A stretch of DNA of 64,000 nucleotides from Flavobacterium hibernum (GTDB lineage Bacteria > Bacteroidota > Bacteroidia > Flavobacteriales > Flavobacteriaceae), in NCBI RefSeq assembly GCF_000832125.1, contig NZ_JPRK01000002.1, positions 1-64,000 on the forward strand, read 5' to 3'. Under the pieces are notes generated by a model. That model did no database searches. It saw only the letters and a list, made by a program, of their open reading frames with translations, and was not told the DNA's origin. The position numbers and the translations under genes were made by a program. Numbering within the stretch: the first letter of the stretch is position 1; each line of letters starts with the position of its first letter. Shown here in pieces: positions 46,301-53,989 of this stretch.

Positions 46301-48197
46301 TCCAGCCACCTATTTCACCACTCTCAGCAGGTGTAGCAGCAAGCGGTACATCTGATCTTGTGCAAACAACATGGTCAGGCCCCGCATTAATATTGCTTAA
46401 TGTACTTCCGGAAACATATATAGTTACAGTAGCTACCGAAAATCCGCAGGTAGCGCCACCTCCTTTTGTTATATACTGGAAAACATATGTTCCGGGAATA
46501 AGTTCACTTACTTGTGTATCTGTTGCAAAAGCATCTGCAATTAGGGCTTCATTTGGGCCATTTAGCTGACTCCAGAAATGTAAACCATCGTCTGTACTAA
46601 CACCCGAAAGTAATGTACTCGTATCTCCGCAAGGTAAGCTTACATCAGATCCTGCATTAGAAGGTGTTGGAGCACCAGAAACAAGAATGTTTACAGTATC
46701 GAAACCATAATTACAGCCCACATTAAGTGCCCCATTTTGACTCCTAACAAACTCAACAGTATAATCTCCAGCAGTAGTAAGAGTTAATGTTAGCGAATTA
46801 CCTACATCTTTAAGTGCAGTGGGAAAAGGGCCTAAAGGAGAATTATCTGGTCCATTAGTAATTCTGTATTGATTTACTCCTGTACCCGTTACAGTAAGCG
46901 GAATTGTAAAGACAGTTGCATTACAGCTTCCTACAATATCATTACCATTGTTGGCTACAATAGTTCTTGTTGCCCCATTGTATTGCACTTTATAATCCTT
47001 AGTAAAAACGCAGCCAGTATTAGCATTTGTAAGAGTATATCTAAAAGTATACGGATTCCCTGATTCAGAGATGTTTGTAACTAATGTTGTTGGATTTGTG
47101 GGTGAAACTATTACTGCATTATTATCTCCGGCAATTTGAGTCCATCGTACCGTTTCACCTGCGTACAAAGGTGTTTGTGCAATAAGTGTTACTTGAGTAA
47201 TAGTATTGTCGCAAAAAAAGATATTTTCATCGCCACCTGGCAATATTGTTACATCTTGTGTGGCAGGAGGAACAATAATTGAAACCAAATCATTTCCCGA
47301 AGCGCAAGGTCCTGTTACAGTCCATCTAAAGGTATAAGTACCTTGAACCAGATTTGAAATTTGTGTATCACTCGAAGTAGGACTGCCTATTGTTGGGGTA
47401 TTTGGACCACTTACAAATGTCCAAATTCCGCCTTGTCCATTCAAGCCACATCCTCCGTATGTTCCGCTTAGGTCAGTAGCTTGAGTAGTAGTATAGCAAT
47501 TGCTTAATGTTTGATCCGGCCCCGCAGATACGGGTTTAACACCACCATAATTAGTCACAGTAATTTGAGATGTAGTTCTACAACGAAATCCAGGAGCAAT
47601 CTCTGGACCTTCAATAACCCATTGCAATGTAGTTACACCGCAGCTAGTTGCAGGTAAGGTTATAGTTGAGGTTGGTAAATTGGGAAAATTAATGACAACA
47701 CCGGCATTATTATTACCAACAATCTCCCAATAGCCATTTTCTCCCGTATTTTTTGGTGTATTTGCCGTAATCGTCAATGTTCCTAAACTATTAGGACAAC
47801 TTGCAACATCTCCACCAGCTTGTGCAGCAGTAATAGGTTTAACATTTACAACTTTATCTTGAAAAGTTAAAACACCGTCTCCACAAGTTGCACTATATCT
47901 AAAGATATAAGTATTCCCTCCTGTATAACCAGATACAGTAGTGCTTGTGCTGTTTGGAGAGTTAATAACAACTGTTGGACCAGAAATTTGAGACCATGAA
48001 ACAGTACCAATAATTGGAGAAGGAGTACTTCCTTCTAAGACTAATGCATCAGTTTCGCAAATCGTGACGTTCAGTATTCCAGCATTTACCGTACAGTTTT
48101 GCCCAAACGAATTAAGAGAAAAAAGAATAGCTATAAATAAAGTGAAAATAAGCTTTTTGAAGTAATTCCGAGTTAGTAGAGATTGTTCCATAGGCAC
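37380..48197 (-). CDS. Giant T9SS adhesin with Ig/PKD-like and DUF11 repeats
   Basis: A 3605-residue surface protein with an N-terminal signal (hydrophobic segment at about 15-31, ending NSFGQ). About 15 Ig/PKD-like modules of 80-100 residues (residues about 35-1415) each begin with an AGPDQxxC-type motif and contain GxWTxxSG and FxWTV. Sixteen DUF11 modules follow (about 1417-3510), with the motif DLSLTKTVNN ... PSGY ... NIGNL ... DPDSTPNNGVTTEDDY. The last 90 residues are a type B T9SS sorting domain (FNEFSPNDDGQNDTFYI, IFNRWGNLIYYKKGYNNTWDGKADG, LPEGTYFYILDLGNG). It is exported by T9SS with the adjacent PorP/SprF protein and is a likely adhesin for surfaces or gliding. The Asp-rich DPDSTPNN/EDD loops may bind calcium. 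The reading frame is intact over 10.8 kb. Confidence 0.95.
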   Translation of the reverse strand: MPMEQSLLTRNYFKKLIFTLFIAILFSLNSFGQNCTVNAGILNVTICETDALVLEGSTPSPIIGTVSWSQISGPTVVINSPNSTSTTVSGYTGGNTYIFRYSATCGDGVLTFQDKVVNVKPITAAQAGGDVASCPNSLGTLTITANTPKNTGENGYWEIVGNNNAGVVINFPNLPTSTITLPATSCGVTTLQWVIEGPEIAPGFRCRTTSQITVTNYGGVKPVSAGPDQTLSNCYTTTQATDLSGTYGGCGLNGQGGIWTFVSGPNTPTIGSPTSSDTQISNLVQGTYTFRWTVTGPCASGNDLVSIIVPPATQDVTILPGGDENIFFCDNTITQVTLIAQTPLYAGETVRWTQIAGDNNAVIVSPTNPTTLVTNISESGNPYTFRYTLTNANTGCVFTKDYKVQYNGATRTIVANNGNDIVGSCNATVFTIPLTVTGTGVNQYRITNGPDNSPLGPFPTALKDVGNSLTLTLTTAGDYTVEFVRSQNGALNVGCNYGFDTVNILVSGAPTPSNAGSDVSLPCGDTSTLLSGVSTDDGLHFWSQLNGPNEALIADAFATDTQVSELIPGTYVFQYITKGGGATCGFSVATVTIYVSGSTLSNINAGPDHVVCTRSDVPLAATPAESGEIGGWSQVSGPDTLTFSNVHDPNAIVSGLLTSNAVYELKWTIEYLHPGPTCGAAVSDNMQIFTTNSIAPTSSNAGPDTCYPNGTNTFNLSGNTPEGQDFGTWTVSPSAGVVIANINDPNTLVTVPGDGTYTFTWAIENRLRICIPSMSSVKVTIAVTPPAAVAGPDQEICGSIVTMAATVSAGATGTWTRISGAGNYTISDEHDPNAVFTFLYSGYYIFRWTVNANICGESFDDINLTIGIPPHVAAAGPDQNICNNTSVTMAGNAYDSFFEVGQWSLLTGAPNQPNIVNPANPNTVINGLVTGTYTFRWTINAKSVFLCPPTFDDMIVTVAPPANAGPDQTYCDVTSIQLIGNKNSTGTWTLRSTSGNVADVVITQSPSNSYIANATVIPGNTYVFTYTTPSSTNPDGSTCSGSSDDVNIDVFSGASVNPNAGPDQNLCITDVGGTTALDGNVPPPDVTKAEWKFVYQPAGSVAVIETPSAPKSNVLNLTIPGLYILEWVFESGSCRTLSDIVRIQMNAAPSVANAGPDETAACQTTYKTAAVTPTVGIGKWSFASPSDDPSGGAVIIDSPNSPVTTLSNITTLGTYILTWTVSSGPFTNPSLCQPSIDTVSITFNDIPPSKANAGPDQELCNADFATMAAVPVTSGIGTWTKVSGPAASIGAVNDPNSVMLGLQPGTYEFLWTVTTLNNNGCISQDSVTVTIYEEPTTADAGPNQTVPQFSPINMNALPPTVGSGEWTQIVGPTTLGFVDSTSPTTAITGAISGTYQLQWTVNNGTCPVSSDTMTLTILSVSDLELTKSVSPTHGNAGDEVTFNIQIFNNNSLGGTVTATGVAVRDYIPTGFSIVPGSANLSGQYNLGDNTLTWYNLTIPNGGRLNLTFKAIIRSTGSTVNKAEIIQSDQFDPDSTPNNQIETEDDQDSVSVSIDMADLSLQKTVSPTSVSINDNVVFTIRATNSGPNTATGVTVLDKLPPGYTYISDNGSGKYNSTTGIWNIGNLNNGNSITLQITAKVNVATSANYMNTAEIQTSRQVDPDSTPGNGLPEDDMASANITLKSADLELTKIVTPTSAAAGEQVDFTLNLINKGPGNATGIAVQDVIPVGYTLIPGSVSVGGTYQAATATLEWKNIALANGTNTNLTFSAFVTPLGSYRNVAQITASDLPDPDSTPNNDDGDQSEDDEDNAEITYIGPSADLSLTKNVIAGNTNPVVGSQISFELIIQNDGPNNATGIQVKDLLPTGYQFVNYSSSAGLYNNITGIWNVGTVDKGVAESLIIDAKVLATGVYINTAQVTASSLPDPDSTPNNDDGDQSEDDEANVIVTPIQPISNLALIKSVNNATPLIGSQVTFEIVVTNNGPNDNTNVEITDLLPSGYTYSSFTVSTGAYNPTTGQWLVGNMVNGKFETLQIRATVNPTGDYLNTAEVTAADLPDPNSTPNNGNTTEDDYSQATTAPVSAVSDLSIAKTVSNNTPTVGSMVTFTIIVTNGGPQDNTGVEVTDLLPSGYTYNSFTVSTGAYDPATGIWTVGNLVNGKFETLQITARVNATGNYTNITEITAADLPDPDSTPNNGNTTEDDYSSAVTIPIYQSSDLSLTKNVNNTTPLIGTLATFEIILTNNGPQDNSGVQVTDLLPSGYILNGYTISTGTYNSTTGIWNVGNLINGKSETLQIIATVNPTGNYTNIAEVTAANLPDPDSTPNNGVTTEDDYGTAFVVPILQVTDSDLSLTKTVNNPTPVTGSMVTFEVVVTNNGPRDNTGVKVTDLLPSGYAFNGFTISTGTYNPTTGIWTIGSLINGKSETLQITAIVNSTGNYSNIAEITAADVPDPDSTTNNGIVTEDDYATASTTPINQSSDLSLTKTVNNPTPVTGSLVTFEIVVTNNGPQNNSGVKVTDLLPSGYTFNGFTISTGTYNPTTGIWNIGNLINGKSETLQVTATVNRTGNYLNIAEITTADVPDPDSTPNNGVTTEDDYATAVTVPVQQATNSDLSLTKTVNNTTPVTGTQVTFEVVVSNSGPLDNTGVKVTDLLPSGYTFNGFTISTGTYNPTTGIWNIGNLINGKSETLQITATVNRTGNYINIAEITTADVPDPDSTPNNGVTTEDDYATAVTVPVQQATNSDLSLIKTVNNTTPVTGTLVVFEVVISNNGPLDNTGVKVTDLLPSGYTFNGFTISTGTYNPTTGIWNIGNLINGKSETLQITASVNRTGNYLNIAEITTADVPDPDSTPNNGVTTEDDYATAITVPIQQATNSDLSLTKTVNNSTPLVGSQVTFQVVVTNNGPLNNTGVKVTDLLPSGYTYNGFTISTGTYNPINGLWTIGNLANGKSETLQITATVNLTGNYTNIAEITAADLTDPDSTPNNGVVTEDDYATATTTPTNQAANLSLTKTVNNATPLIGAQVTFEIVVTNSGPQNTSGVQVKDLLPSGYTFNSFTATKGSYNRNTGIWNIGSFVNGDSQTLQITATVNATGNYLNIAEITASSMPDPNSTPNNGVVNEDDYATATVTPSVLMADLSISKTTQSGSTTFDVGTTVIFNITVKNDGPGDASGVRVKDLLPRGFTYQTNSATSGIYNYVTGIWTTGTVNNGETQTLDIYAKVNTPSGTANEYTNETEIVASNMPDPDSTPNNGIKTEDDYDSIQINVPIADLSLDKTVSNKNPNIDEVITFTIQLNNAGPSQATGVAIEDIIPLGYRNITNITNGGLFSKNAIKWVNLTVPVGGITLTYQVTVVSPHGLDGYDYLNIAQVTASDQYDPDSKPNNDNGDQSEDDEDSEFINISATDIAINKEVDQINVPMYSTVTFTITAENLGNLTATNVEVLDILPKGYQLDTFTVSSGVYNSTTGIWTIPSVASKGSQTLTISVKVVDFNDYLNTAQFVKMDQIDSNSSNNQDSATVAPNCLKIFNEFSPNDDGQNDTFYIDCISQYPDNQLQIFNRWGNLIYYKKGYNNTWDGKADGSAKTLPEGTYFYILDLGNGSPKTSGWLYLK
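37655..43947 (-). repeat. DUF11 tandem array within the adhesin gene
   Basis: Sixteen repeats are encoded here. The middle ones have units of 396 or 390 bases (132 or 130 codons): the marker GCATAATCATCTTCGG recurs at 39625, 40021 and 40417 (396 apart), and near 40807 and 41203. Long runs between 39600 and 40750 are nearly identical at the DNA level, while repeats at both ends have drifted. Confidence 0.9.
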
Positions 48198-48517
48198 AGA
48201 ATGAAAAGGATTCAGGTAAAAATAAAACTAGTGATACATTTATATTACAGATGAATTTCGAAAATATGTGTGCGATTTTGTGAATCTCAAATTTACGAAA
48301 AAGACTACGTTGCATCTTTTTTTAGATGTTGCAAATTATAAATTGAAACTTCTTTAAAGTAGTTTTTATGTGTTTTTACTTGTTAAATGTATAAAAAAAG
48401 AGACAATTTCTTTTTTTAATTCCGTTTTGCAATAAAAATCAAATAATGGATAAGAAGTAGGCCAAAGTTCAAAACTTAGAGGAAAGTCTTGAAATGAAAT
48501 TAAAAAAAGAGAGTTTT
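48198..48517. other. Intergenic region upstream of adhesin operon
   Basis: This 320-base AT-rich spacer should hold the promoter of the minus-strand adhesin operon and the 3' end of the regulator transcript. An A/T-only hairpin (AATTAAAAAA / TTTTTTAATT, near 48497-48520) could end the regulator transcript. I see no clear -33/-7 pair or gene. Confidence 0.55.
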
Positions 48518-49231
48518 TTAATTTGAAGAATTTAAAATTCTTTGTTTTACATGATCCATATACGATCGACCAATGACATATCGAATACCTTCAATTTCAA
48601 CGCTGTTTCCTTCAACAGCATCAATTTTATCAATAGCAACAGTAAAAGATCTGTGTATTCTTAAAAAGTTTCGTTCAGGCAATAAATCGGTGAAATCAGA
48701 TAAGGTACTGTGAATGATGTATTTGCCAGTTAAAGTGCTGATTTTTAAATAATCCTTAACGCTTTCGATAACCAGAATTTCATTTAAGAAAATCTTCTTC
48801 ATTCGTTTTTTGTCAATTTTCAAAAAGATAAAAGGACTTTCAACACTGCTTTCCTGAAGAGGATTATTTTTATTTTCAAGTCTTTTACCAGCCTTGTTTA
48901 GCGCCTTCATTAATCTTGGAAATTCGACTGGTTTTACTAAAAAGTCTAAAACGTCCAGTTCGTAAGTTTCAATAGCAAATTCACTATAAGCACTTGTAAT
49001 AATTACTAATGGAGGATTTTCTAAACTTTTCAAGAAATTAATCCCATCAAGAACAGGCATATTTATATCCAGAAAAAGAACATCAACCTTATTATTTTTC
49101 AGAAAATTTAAACCTTCAATTGGGTTCGTAAAAGTGTTTATTACATCATAATTTTCAATTGGCTCCAAATAGTTTTTAATCACATTAATTGCCAATGGTT
49201 CATCATCTATAATCAAACAATTTATTTTCAT
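48518..49231 (-). CDS. LytTR-family response regulator
   Basis: A 237-residue regulator: receiver domain at about 1-120 with D9/D10 and phosphoacceptor D55 (VLFLDINMPVLDG), conserved Lys in DFLVKPVEF, and a LytTR DNA-binding domain at about 135-235 (IFLKIDKKRMKKIFLNEILVIESVKDYLKIST, RIHRSFTVAIDKIDAVEGNSVEI). It follows the LytS-type kinase by 59 bases on the same strand and is its likely partner. Candidate targets are the divergent symporter-glycosidase cluster or the adhesin operon, but no LytTR site was identified. Confidence 0.92.
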   Translation of the reverse strand: MKINCLIIDDEPLAINVIKNYLEPIENYDVINTFTNPIEGLNFLKNNKVDVLFLDINMPVLDGINFLKSLENPPLVIITSAYSEFAIETYELDVLDFLVKPVEFPRLMKALNKAGKRLENKNNPLQESSVESPFIFLKIDKKRMKKIFLNEILVIESVKDYLKISTLTGKYIIHSTLSDFTDLLPERNFLRIHRSFTVAIDKIDAVEGNSVEIEGIRYVIGRSYMDHVKQRILNSSN

Positions 49232-49290
49232 TTTTGCAATTATTATTTTTTTTGAGCGAAAAAATTAAGGTAATAAAATTTAAAATCAAG

Positions 49291-50349
49291 TTAAGCAACT
49301 TTAATCATAAGCTTAACCACAAAAATATTCTTTTTATTCTTAAAAGAAAGATTGTAGTCCTTTTTATTATAATCTAATTCCAGTCTTTTTTTAACGTTTT
49401 CGATACCAATACCACTTGACTTGTTAAAGTTGTCTTTATGAGATGTAATTTCTGGCAGCGGATTCGCAATTGTAAAATGTAAAAAATCACCTTTTACTTT
49501 AAAACTAATATTGATAATTACTTTTCCGGTATTCTTGTTTACACCATGTTTAAAAGCATTTTCGATAAAAGTCAATAATATAATAGGAGATATTTCTTTA
49601 TCATGAATATCGCCAGAAATAGACATATTTATTTCCAATCGATCGTCGTTTCTAATTCTCTCCAAATCCAGATAATTCTGAATACATAGAATTTCATTCT
49701 CTAAAGTTTGTTTCTTGCTTTTTGTATCATAAAGCATATAGCGCATTAGCTCCGATAACTTTAAAACAACTTTTGGCGTTTTGTTCGATTTCTCAACAGA
49801 TAAAGAATAAATATTATTTAAGGTGTTAAACAGAAAGTGCGGAGAAATTTGAGATTTCAAGAAAAGCAATTCAGTTTCTAATTGCGATTTTTCAAGATCG
49901 GCAACCCTTTTTTGTTCTTTTAGGAAATCCAAAGTTATCTTAATTGCAGTAACAAACGTGATAACATAAAGTTCACCAATCATCATATCAATAGTATAAT
50001 TAAGTGTTAGCTTATCGATAGTTTGAGGTCCTTCTGGCCAAACATTATGATTGATTAATAAATAAGTAAGATTAAATTTAATGATGACCATTATAAATAT
50101 AGACGCCAAAACAGTCAGTATGTAAAGCAGATATTTTTTGAGGTAAACCAAATACGGCATGAAAATTAAAATATTCAAATAACACAAAGTCATGTGAATT
50201 GGAAACCCCAATAAATTAGTTTTGAACGAATACCAATAATCATTAAAATAAATACCCCAACGAAATGTGTTGAATAAAAAATAAGTAAGCCAAAAAAGGA
50301 TATGATAATGTAATGGAACACGATAAAGTTTGCCAGAATTGAAATTCAT
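49291..50349 (-). CDS. LytS/YehU-type sensor histidine kinase
   Basis: A 352-residue kinase. Four membrane helices lie at about 12-30, 45-66, 72-98 and 120-142, with no extra sensor domain. The phosphoacceptor is H171 in LKSQISPHFLFNTLNNIYSL, the hallmark of the His_kinase (LytS) group. The ATPase domain has FIENAFKHGVNKNTGK as N box and GIGIENVKKRLELDY as glycine loop. The signal is probably sensed within the membrane. The divergent symporter gene begins 484 bases away, and LytS/LytTR pairs are often found beside transporters. Confidence 0.92.
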   Translation of the reverse strand: MNFNSGKLYRVPLHYHILFWLTYFLFNTFRWGIYFNDYWYSFKTNLLGFPIHMTLCYLNILIFMPYLVYLKKYLLYILTVLASIFIMVIIKFNLTYLLINHNVWPEGPQTIDKLTLNYTIDMMIGELYVITFVTAIKITLDFLKEQKRVADLEKSQLETELLFLKSQISPHFLFNTLNNIYSLSVEKSNKTPKVVLKLSELMRYMLYDTKSKKQTLENEILCIQNYLDLERIRNDDRLEINMSISGDIHDKEISPIILLTFIENAFKHGVNKNTGKVIINISFKVKGDFLHFTIANPLPEITSHKDNFNKSSGIGIENVKKRLELDYNKKDYNLSFKNKKNIFVVKLMIKVA

Positions 50350-50833
50350 AATAATAGTATATTTTGTGACTTTTTTTGGTGTTTATCTTAGTTTATATGT
50401 CGTCTGTCTAAAATAGTTTTAATAAAACTCTAATTTATTTAAGTTTAAAGCTTAATTAAGAATGTTTTATAGTGGGGATTTTTGCTTTTTAGTTTTACAT
50501 ATAATTCTGATTGCAAGTTGTAAAATAAAAAGGTACAAAAATAGTAGTCAGCAAGATTTTTTACCAAAAAAACTTCTCACAATAAATATTCGTACAAATC
50601 AAAATAGCTATGTTAACCAAAAAACAATATCACATCATCAACAGGTTTTTCTTAAGAATTCTAAAATCGTTATAGAATAAACTTCTTAATAAACGAATCG
50701 CTTTCATAAATAGCACGTTCAAAAAATAAGAGACATTCCGTTTTTTATGGATTCAGACTTTTTTATGAACCAAAACAAAGCGCCAAAAACAGTAATTAAA
50801 ATTTAACTCACCCATAAACAAACATTAAAATTA
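50350..50833. other. Divergent control region, kinase / symporter
   Basis: This 484-base spacer separates the kinase and the symporter and must contain promoters for both. It holds one short plus-strand reading frame (50462-50680, 72 residues) with a hydrophobic start and a lipobox-like LIASC, but no positive charge before the hydrophobic stretch and no recognisable family; I do not call it a gene. No convincing TAnnTTTG/TTG pair was found. Confidence 0.5.
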
Positions 50834-52711
50834 ATGGATATCATTGACGTATCAATCATCGTAGCCTATATTGTGCTATCAGTAGGAATAGGAATTTGGA
50901 TTTCAAGAAAAGCATCAAAAGGCTTAGATGATTATTTCCTTGGCGGAAAAACAATCAAATGGTATTTTTTAGGATTAAGCAACGGATCTGGAATGTTTGA
51001 CGTTTCAGGAACTTCATGGATGATTGGAGTATTGTTTTTATATGGTGTAAAAAGTTTCATGTTTATGTGGCTTTGGCCCATTTGGAACCAGATTTTTGTA
51101 ATGATGTTCCTCGCAGTTTGGATTAGAAGATCTAAAGTAATGACGGGTTCTGAGTGGATTTTGACCCGATTTGGAAACGACAAAGCCGGAAAAGCATCAC
51201 ATATTATTGTGGCGATTTTTGCCATCATTTCTACAATTGGTTTCATCGCTTACTTTTTTGAAGGAATCGGGAAATTCATAACCATTATTCTTCCTTGGGA
51301 TTTAGCGCTTCATTATGGAGACTTAGTTGTACTTACCTCAGAGCGATCTTATGCTTTAATAATCATATTTTTAACCACAATTTATACCGTAAAAGGCGGA
51401 ATGTTTTCTGTAGTTGCGACAGAAGTGGTACAGTATTTAATTATGATTGTTGCCAGTGTCCTGATTGCAGGTTATGCTTTTATAAATTATACCGATATTC
51501 AAATCAATTCCGTAATTACCGAAGAATGGAAAAATGTTTTCTTTGGATGGCAATTTGAAACACAATGGAGTGAAAAGTTCCAGACTTTCAACGCCCTAAT
51601 CGATTCTGAAGGATACAAAATGTTTGGTGCTTTTATTGGAATGACATTGTTTAAAGGTTTCTTTGCCAGCGTTGCAGGACCAACACCAAGTTACGATTTA
51701 CAACGAATCCTTTCTACAAAATCAGTAAAAGAAGCCGCTTATATGAGTGGTTTTACCAACCTAATCTTATTTATTCCAAGATATTTATTAATAACAGGAA
51801 TTGTGGTAATTGCTTTGATAAATTTAGCACCAGAGTTAAATGCAAATACAGGTTTAACAGGAGCAGATTTAGAATTGTTAATGCCAAAAGTAGTCAATTT
51901 ATATCTTCCTGTTGGAATAAAAGGACTTTTACTAGCAGGTTTATTAGCCGCTTTTATGTCTGGATTTTCAGCTTTTGTAAATGCAGGGCCGGCTTATATT
52001 GTAAATGATATTTATAAAAAATACTTCAAGCCCGTTGCAACAAATGCACACTATATAAAAGTGAGCCAAATTTCTTCATTCATAGTTGTTGGTTTAGGTG
52101 TTTTCATGGGATTCTTTGCAGATTCAATCAACTCATTAACCTTATGGATTACAAGTGCTTTATATGGTGGTTATGTAGCAGCCAATTTCTTAAAATGGAT
52201 TTGGTGGCGTTTTAACGGTTGGGGTTATTTTTGGGGAATGTTTGCCGGATTAATCGTTGCTTCTTTGCAATTTGCTTTAGGTCAAGCCAAAGGAAGTTTA
52301 GCCGAAGGATCATTTTTATATGAGTTAGCACAAGTACAAGCAATTTACCTGTTTCCGGTAATATTTGGTTTTTCAATATTAGGTTGTCTTTTAGGAACCT
52401 TCTTAAGCAAACCAACAGATATGGAAGTTTTAAAATCGTTCTACGCAAACGTAAGACCTTGGGGCTGGTGGAAACCAGTTTGTAACCTATTAAAAGCAGA
52501 GGATCAAACATTCGAAAAAAATAATGATTTCTGGAAAGATATGCTAAATTGTATCATTGGGATAGTTTGGCAATCAAGTATGATATTGCTTCCAATTTAT
52601 TTTGTAATCAGAGATTATCCAAAAGCTTTTATGGCGTTAGCGGTATTTTTAGTAACAATGATAATTTTAAAATTCACTTGGTTAGATAAAGTTAGAAGAA
52701 TTGAGGATTAA
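50834..52711 (+). CDS. Sodium:solute symporter (SSS family)
   Basis: A 625-residue transporter with about 14 membrane helices. The SSS start MDIIDVSIIVAYIVLSVGIGIWISRKASKGLDDYFLGGKTIKWYFLGLSNGSGMFDVSGTSWMIG has the sodium-site region. Later segments (LLLAGLLAAFMSGFSAFVNAGPAYIVNDIYKKYFKP) match the family signature. In this context it probably imports a small saccharide released by the glycosidases downstream. Sugar-specific members exist, but this sequence alone does not define the substrate. The gap to the next gene is 305 bases and full of repeats, so a separate promoter for the rest of the cluster is possible. Confidence 0.9.
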   Translation: MDIIDVSIIVAYIVLSVGIGIWISRKASKGLDDYFLGGKTIKWYFLGLSNGSGMFDVSGTSWMIGVLFLYGVKSFMFMWLWPIWNQIFVMMFLAVWIRRSKVMTGSEWILTRFGNDKAGKASHIIVAIFAIISTIGFIAYFFEGIGKFITIILPWDLALHYGDLVVLTSERSYALIIIFLTTIYTVKGGMFSVVATEVVQYLIMIVASVLIAGYAFINYTDIQINSVITEEWKNVFFGWQFETQWSEKFQTFNALIDSEGYKMFGAFIGMTLFKGFFASVAGPTPSYDLQRILSTKSVKEAAYMSGFTNLILFIPRYLLITGIVVIALINLAPELNANTGLTGADLELLMPKVVNLYLPVGIKGLLLAGLLAAFMSGFSAFVNAGPAYIVNDIYKKYFKPVATNAHYIKVSQISSFIVVGLGVFMGFFADSINSLTLWITSALYGGYVAANFLKWIWWRFNGWGYFWGMFAGLIVASLQFALGQAKGSLAEGSFLYELAQVQAIYLFPVIFGFSILGCLLGTFLSKPTDMEVLKSFYANVRPWGWWKPVCNLLKAEDQTFEKNNDFWKDMLNCIIGIVWQSSMILLPIYFVIRDYPKAFMALAVFLVTMIILKFTWLDKVRRIED

Positions 52712-52761
52712 ATTACTTAATCCAATTTTGAAACTTTGACAAAAGTTAACACGTTAAGCTT

Positions 52762-52810
52762 GTCATTCCGAGGAACGAGGAATCTCCGCAAGAAACTCTA
52801 CAAAGATTGG
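52762..52810. repeat. Palindromic intergenic repeat, copy B (half element)
   Basis: One arm with the CGAGGAACGAG core is present, followed by GCAAGAAACTC..CAAAG. That tail resembles the complement of the right half of copy D. The second arm is absent, so this is a decayed or single-arm element. Confidence 0.75.
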
Positions 52811-52833
52811 CAACATGTATTAAGAATATTTAA

Positions 52834-52964
52834 TAACATATAGAAACATAGATTTTTACAATTAGAAAAGAAGAATTACAAAAGAAAGTTCCACACATAG
52901 CTATATCTTTTGAACTGACCAAAACCCCTTTTTTAAATTTTAAAAACTATGTTTCTGTGTGTTA
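52834..52964. repeat. Inverted repeat of the ACATAGAAACATAG family
   Basis: Arms of about 24 bases at 52834-52858 and 52941-52964 share TAACAYAYAGAAACATAG and a T run as inverted copies, 82 bases apart. A single related arm (AAAAACTATGTCTCTATGTG) occurs at 62125-62144. Confidence 0.65.
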
Positions 52965-53016
52965 ATAATGATATAGGAAAAACAATAGAAAAAAGTAATA
53001 AACAAAAAATAAAAAA

Positions 53017-53982
53017 ATGAGCAGTATTCCTTGGCAAGATAGACCCGAAAACAGTAATGATGTAATGTGGAGATACACAGAAAATCCAATTATTGAAAGA
53101 TATGCAATACCATCATCAAACAGTATTTTTAATAGTGCAGTAGTTCCTTTTGGAGATGGATTTGCGGGTGTTTTTAGATGCGATAACAAAGCCGTTCAAA
53201 TGAATATTTTTGCCGGTTTTAGTAAAAACGGAATCGATTGGGACATCAATCATGAACCAATTGTAATGCAGTCAGGAAATACCGAAATGATCGAATCGGC
53301 TTATAAATATGACCCACGTGTTGTTTTTATCGAAGATCGTTACTGGATTACTTGGTGTAATGGTTACAACGGACCAACAATAGGTATTGGATACACATTC
53401 GACTTTAAAGAATTTTTTCAATGCGAAAATGCTTTCTTACCATTCAATAGAAATGGAGTTTTGTTTCCACAAAAAATAAACGGAAAATACGCTATGTTAA
53501 GCCGTCCAAGTGATAACGGACACACACCTTTTGGAGATATTTGGATAAGCTACAGCCCGGATATGAAATATTGGGGAGAACACCGTTTAGTAATGAAACC
53601 AACACCTTTTGAAGATAGCGCCTGGCAATGTACAAAAGTTGGAGCAGGACCAATTCCTATTTTAACAAATGAAGGATGGTTGATGATCTACCACGGAGTA
53701 ATCAATACCTGCAACGGTTTCCGTTACGCAATGGGTTCGGCACTATTAGATGTTGATGCACCAGATCAGGTAAAATACAGAACACAACCTTATTTATTAG
53801 GGCCAGCAGAACTTTATGAAATGGTTGGAGATGTACCAAACGTAGTTTTCCCATGTGCTGCATTACATGATACAGAAGAAGATAAATTGGCAGTTTATTA
53901 TGGCGCAGCAGATACAGTTGTAGCTATAGCATTTGGTAAATTAAGCGAAGTAATTCAGTTTACAAAAGATAACAGTTTATAA
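53017..53982 (+). CDS. GH130 beta-mannoside phosphorylase
   Basis: A 321-residue five-bladed beta-propeller enzyme of GH130 without signal peptide, thus cytoplasmic. Seen motifs are [40 protein letters not shown], the DPRV segment ([23 protein letters not shown]), and [20 protein letters not shown] with the phosphate-binding His. GH130 enzymes phosphorolyse beta-1,4-mannosides, including Man-GlcNAc from the N-glycan core and Man-Glc. With GH92, GH20, GH2 and GH29 genes beside it, the Man-GlcNAc activity is the better guess. The CBM9-like gene begins 7 bases downstream. Confidence 0.88.
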   Translation: MSSIPWQDRPENSNDVMWRYTENPIIERYAIPSSNSIFNSAVVPFGDGFAGVFRCDNKAVQMNIFAGFSKNGIDWDINHEPIVMQSGNTEMIESAYKYDPRVVFIEDRYWITWCNGYNGPTIGIGYTFDFKEFFQCENAFLPFNRNGVLFPQKINGKYAMLSRPSDNGHTPFGDIWISYSPDMKYWGEHRLVMKPTPFEDSAWQCTKVGAGPIPILTNEGWLMIYHGVINTCNGFRYAMGSALLDVDAPDQVKYRTQPYLLGPAELYEMVGDVPNVVFPCAALHDTEEDKLAVYYGAADTVVAIAFGKLSEVIQFTKDNSL

Positions 53983-53989
53983 AAAAAAG

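Larger units (their letters stand above)
52712..53016. other. Intergenic region with two repeat families
   Basis: The spacer between the symporter and the GH130 gene contains a half copy of the palindromic repeat (52762-52810) and an imperfect inverted repeat of the ACATAGAAACATAG family (52834-52964). No gene is visible. Confidence 0.75.

Noticed and set aside
50462..50680. 72-residue frame with a lipobox-like LIASC
   Set aside because: No positively charged signal start, no clear promoter, Asn/Lys/Gln-rich remainder typical of AT-rich spacer. It could be a small lipoprotein, but the sequence does not support it enough.
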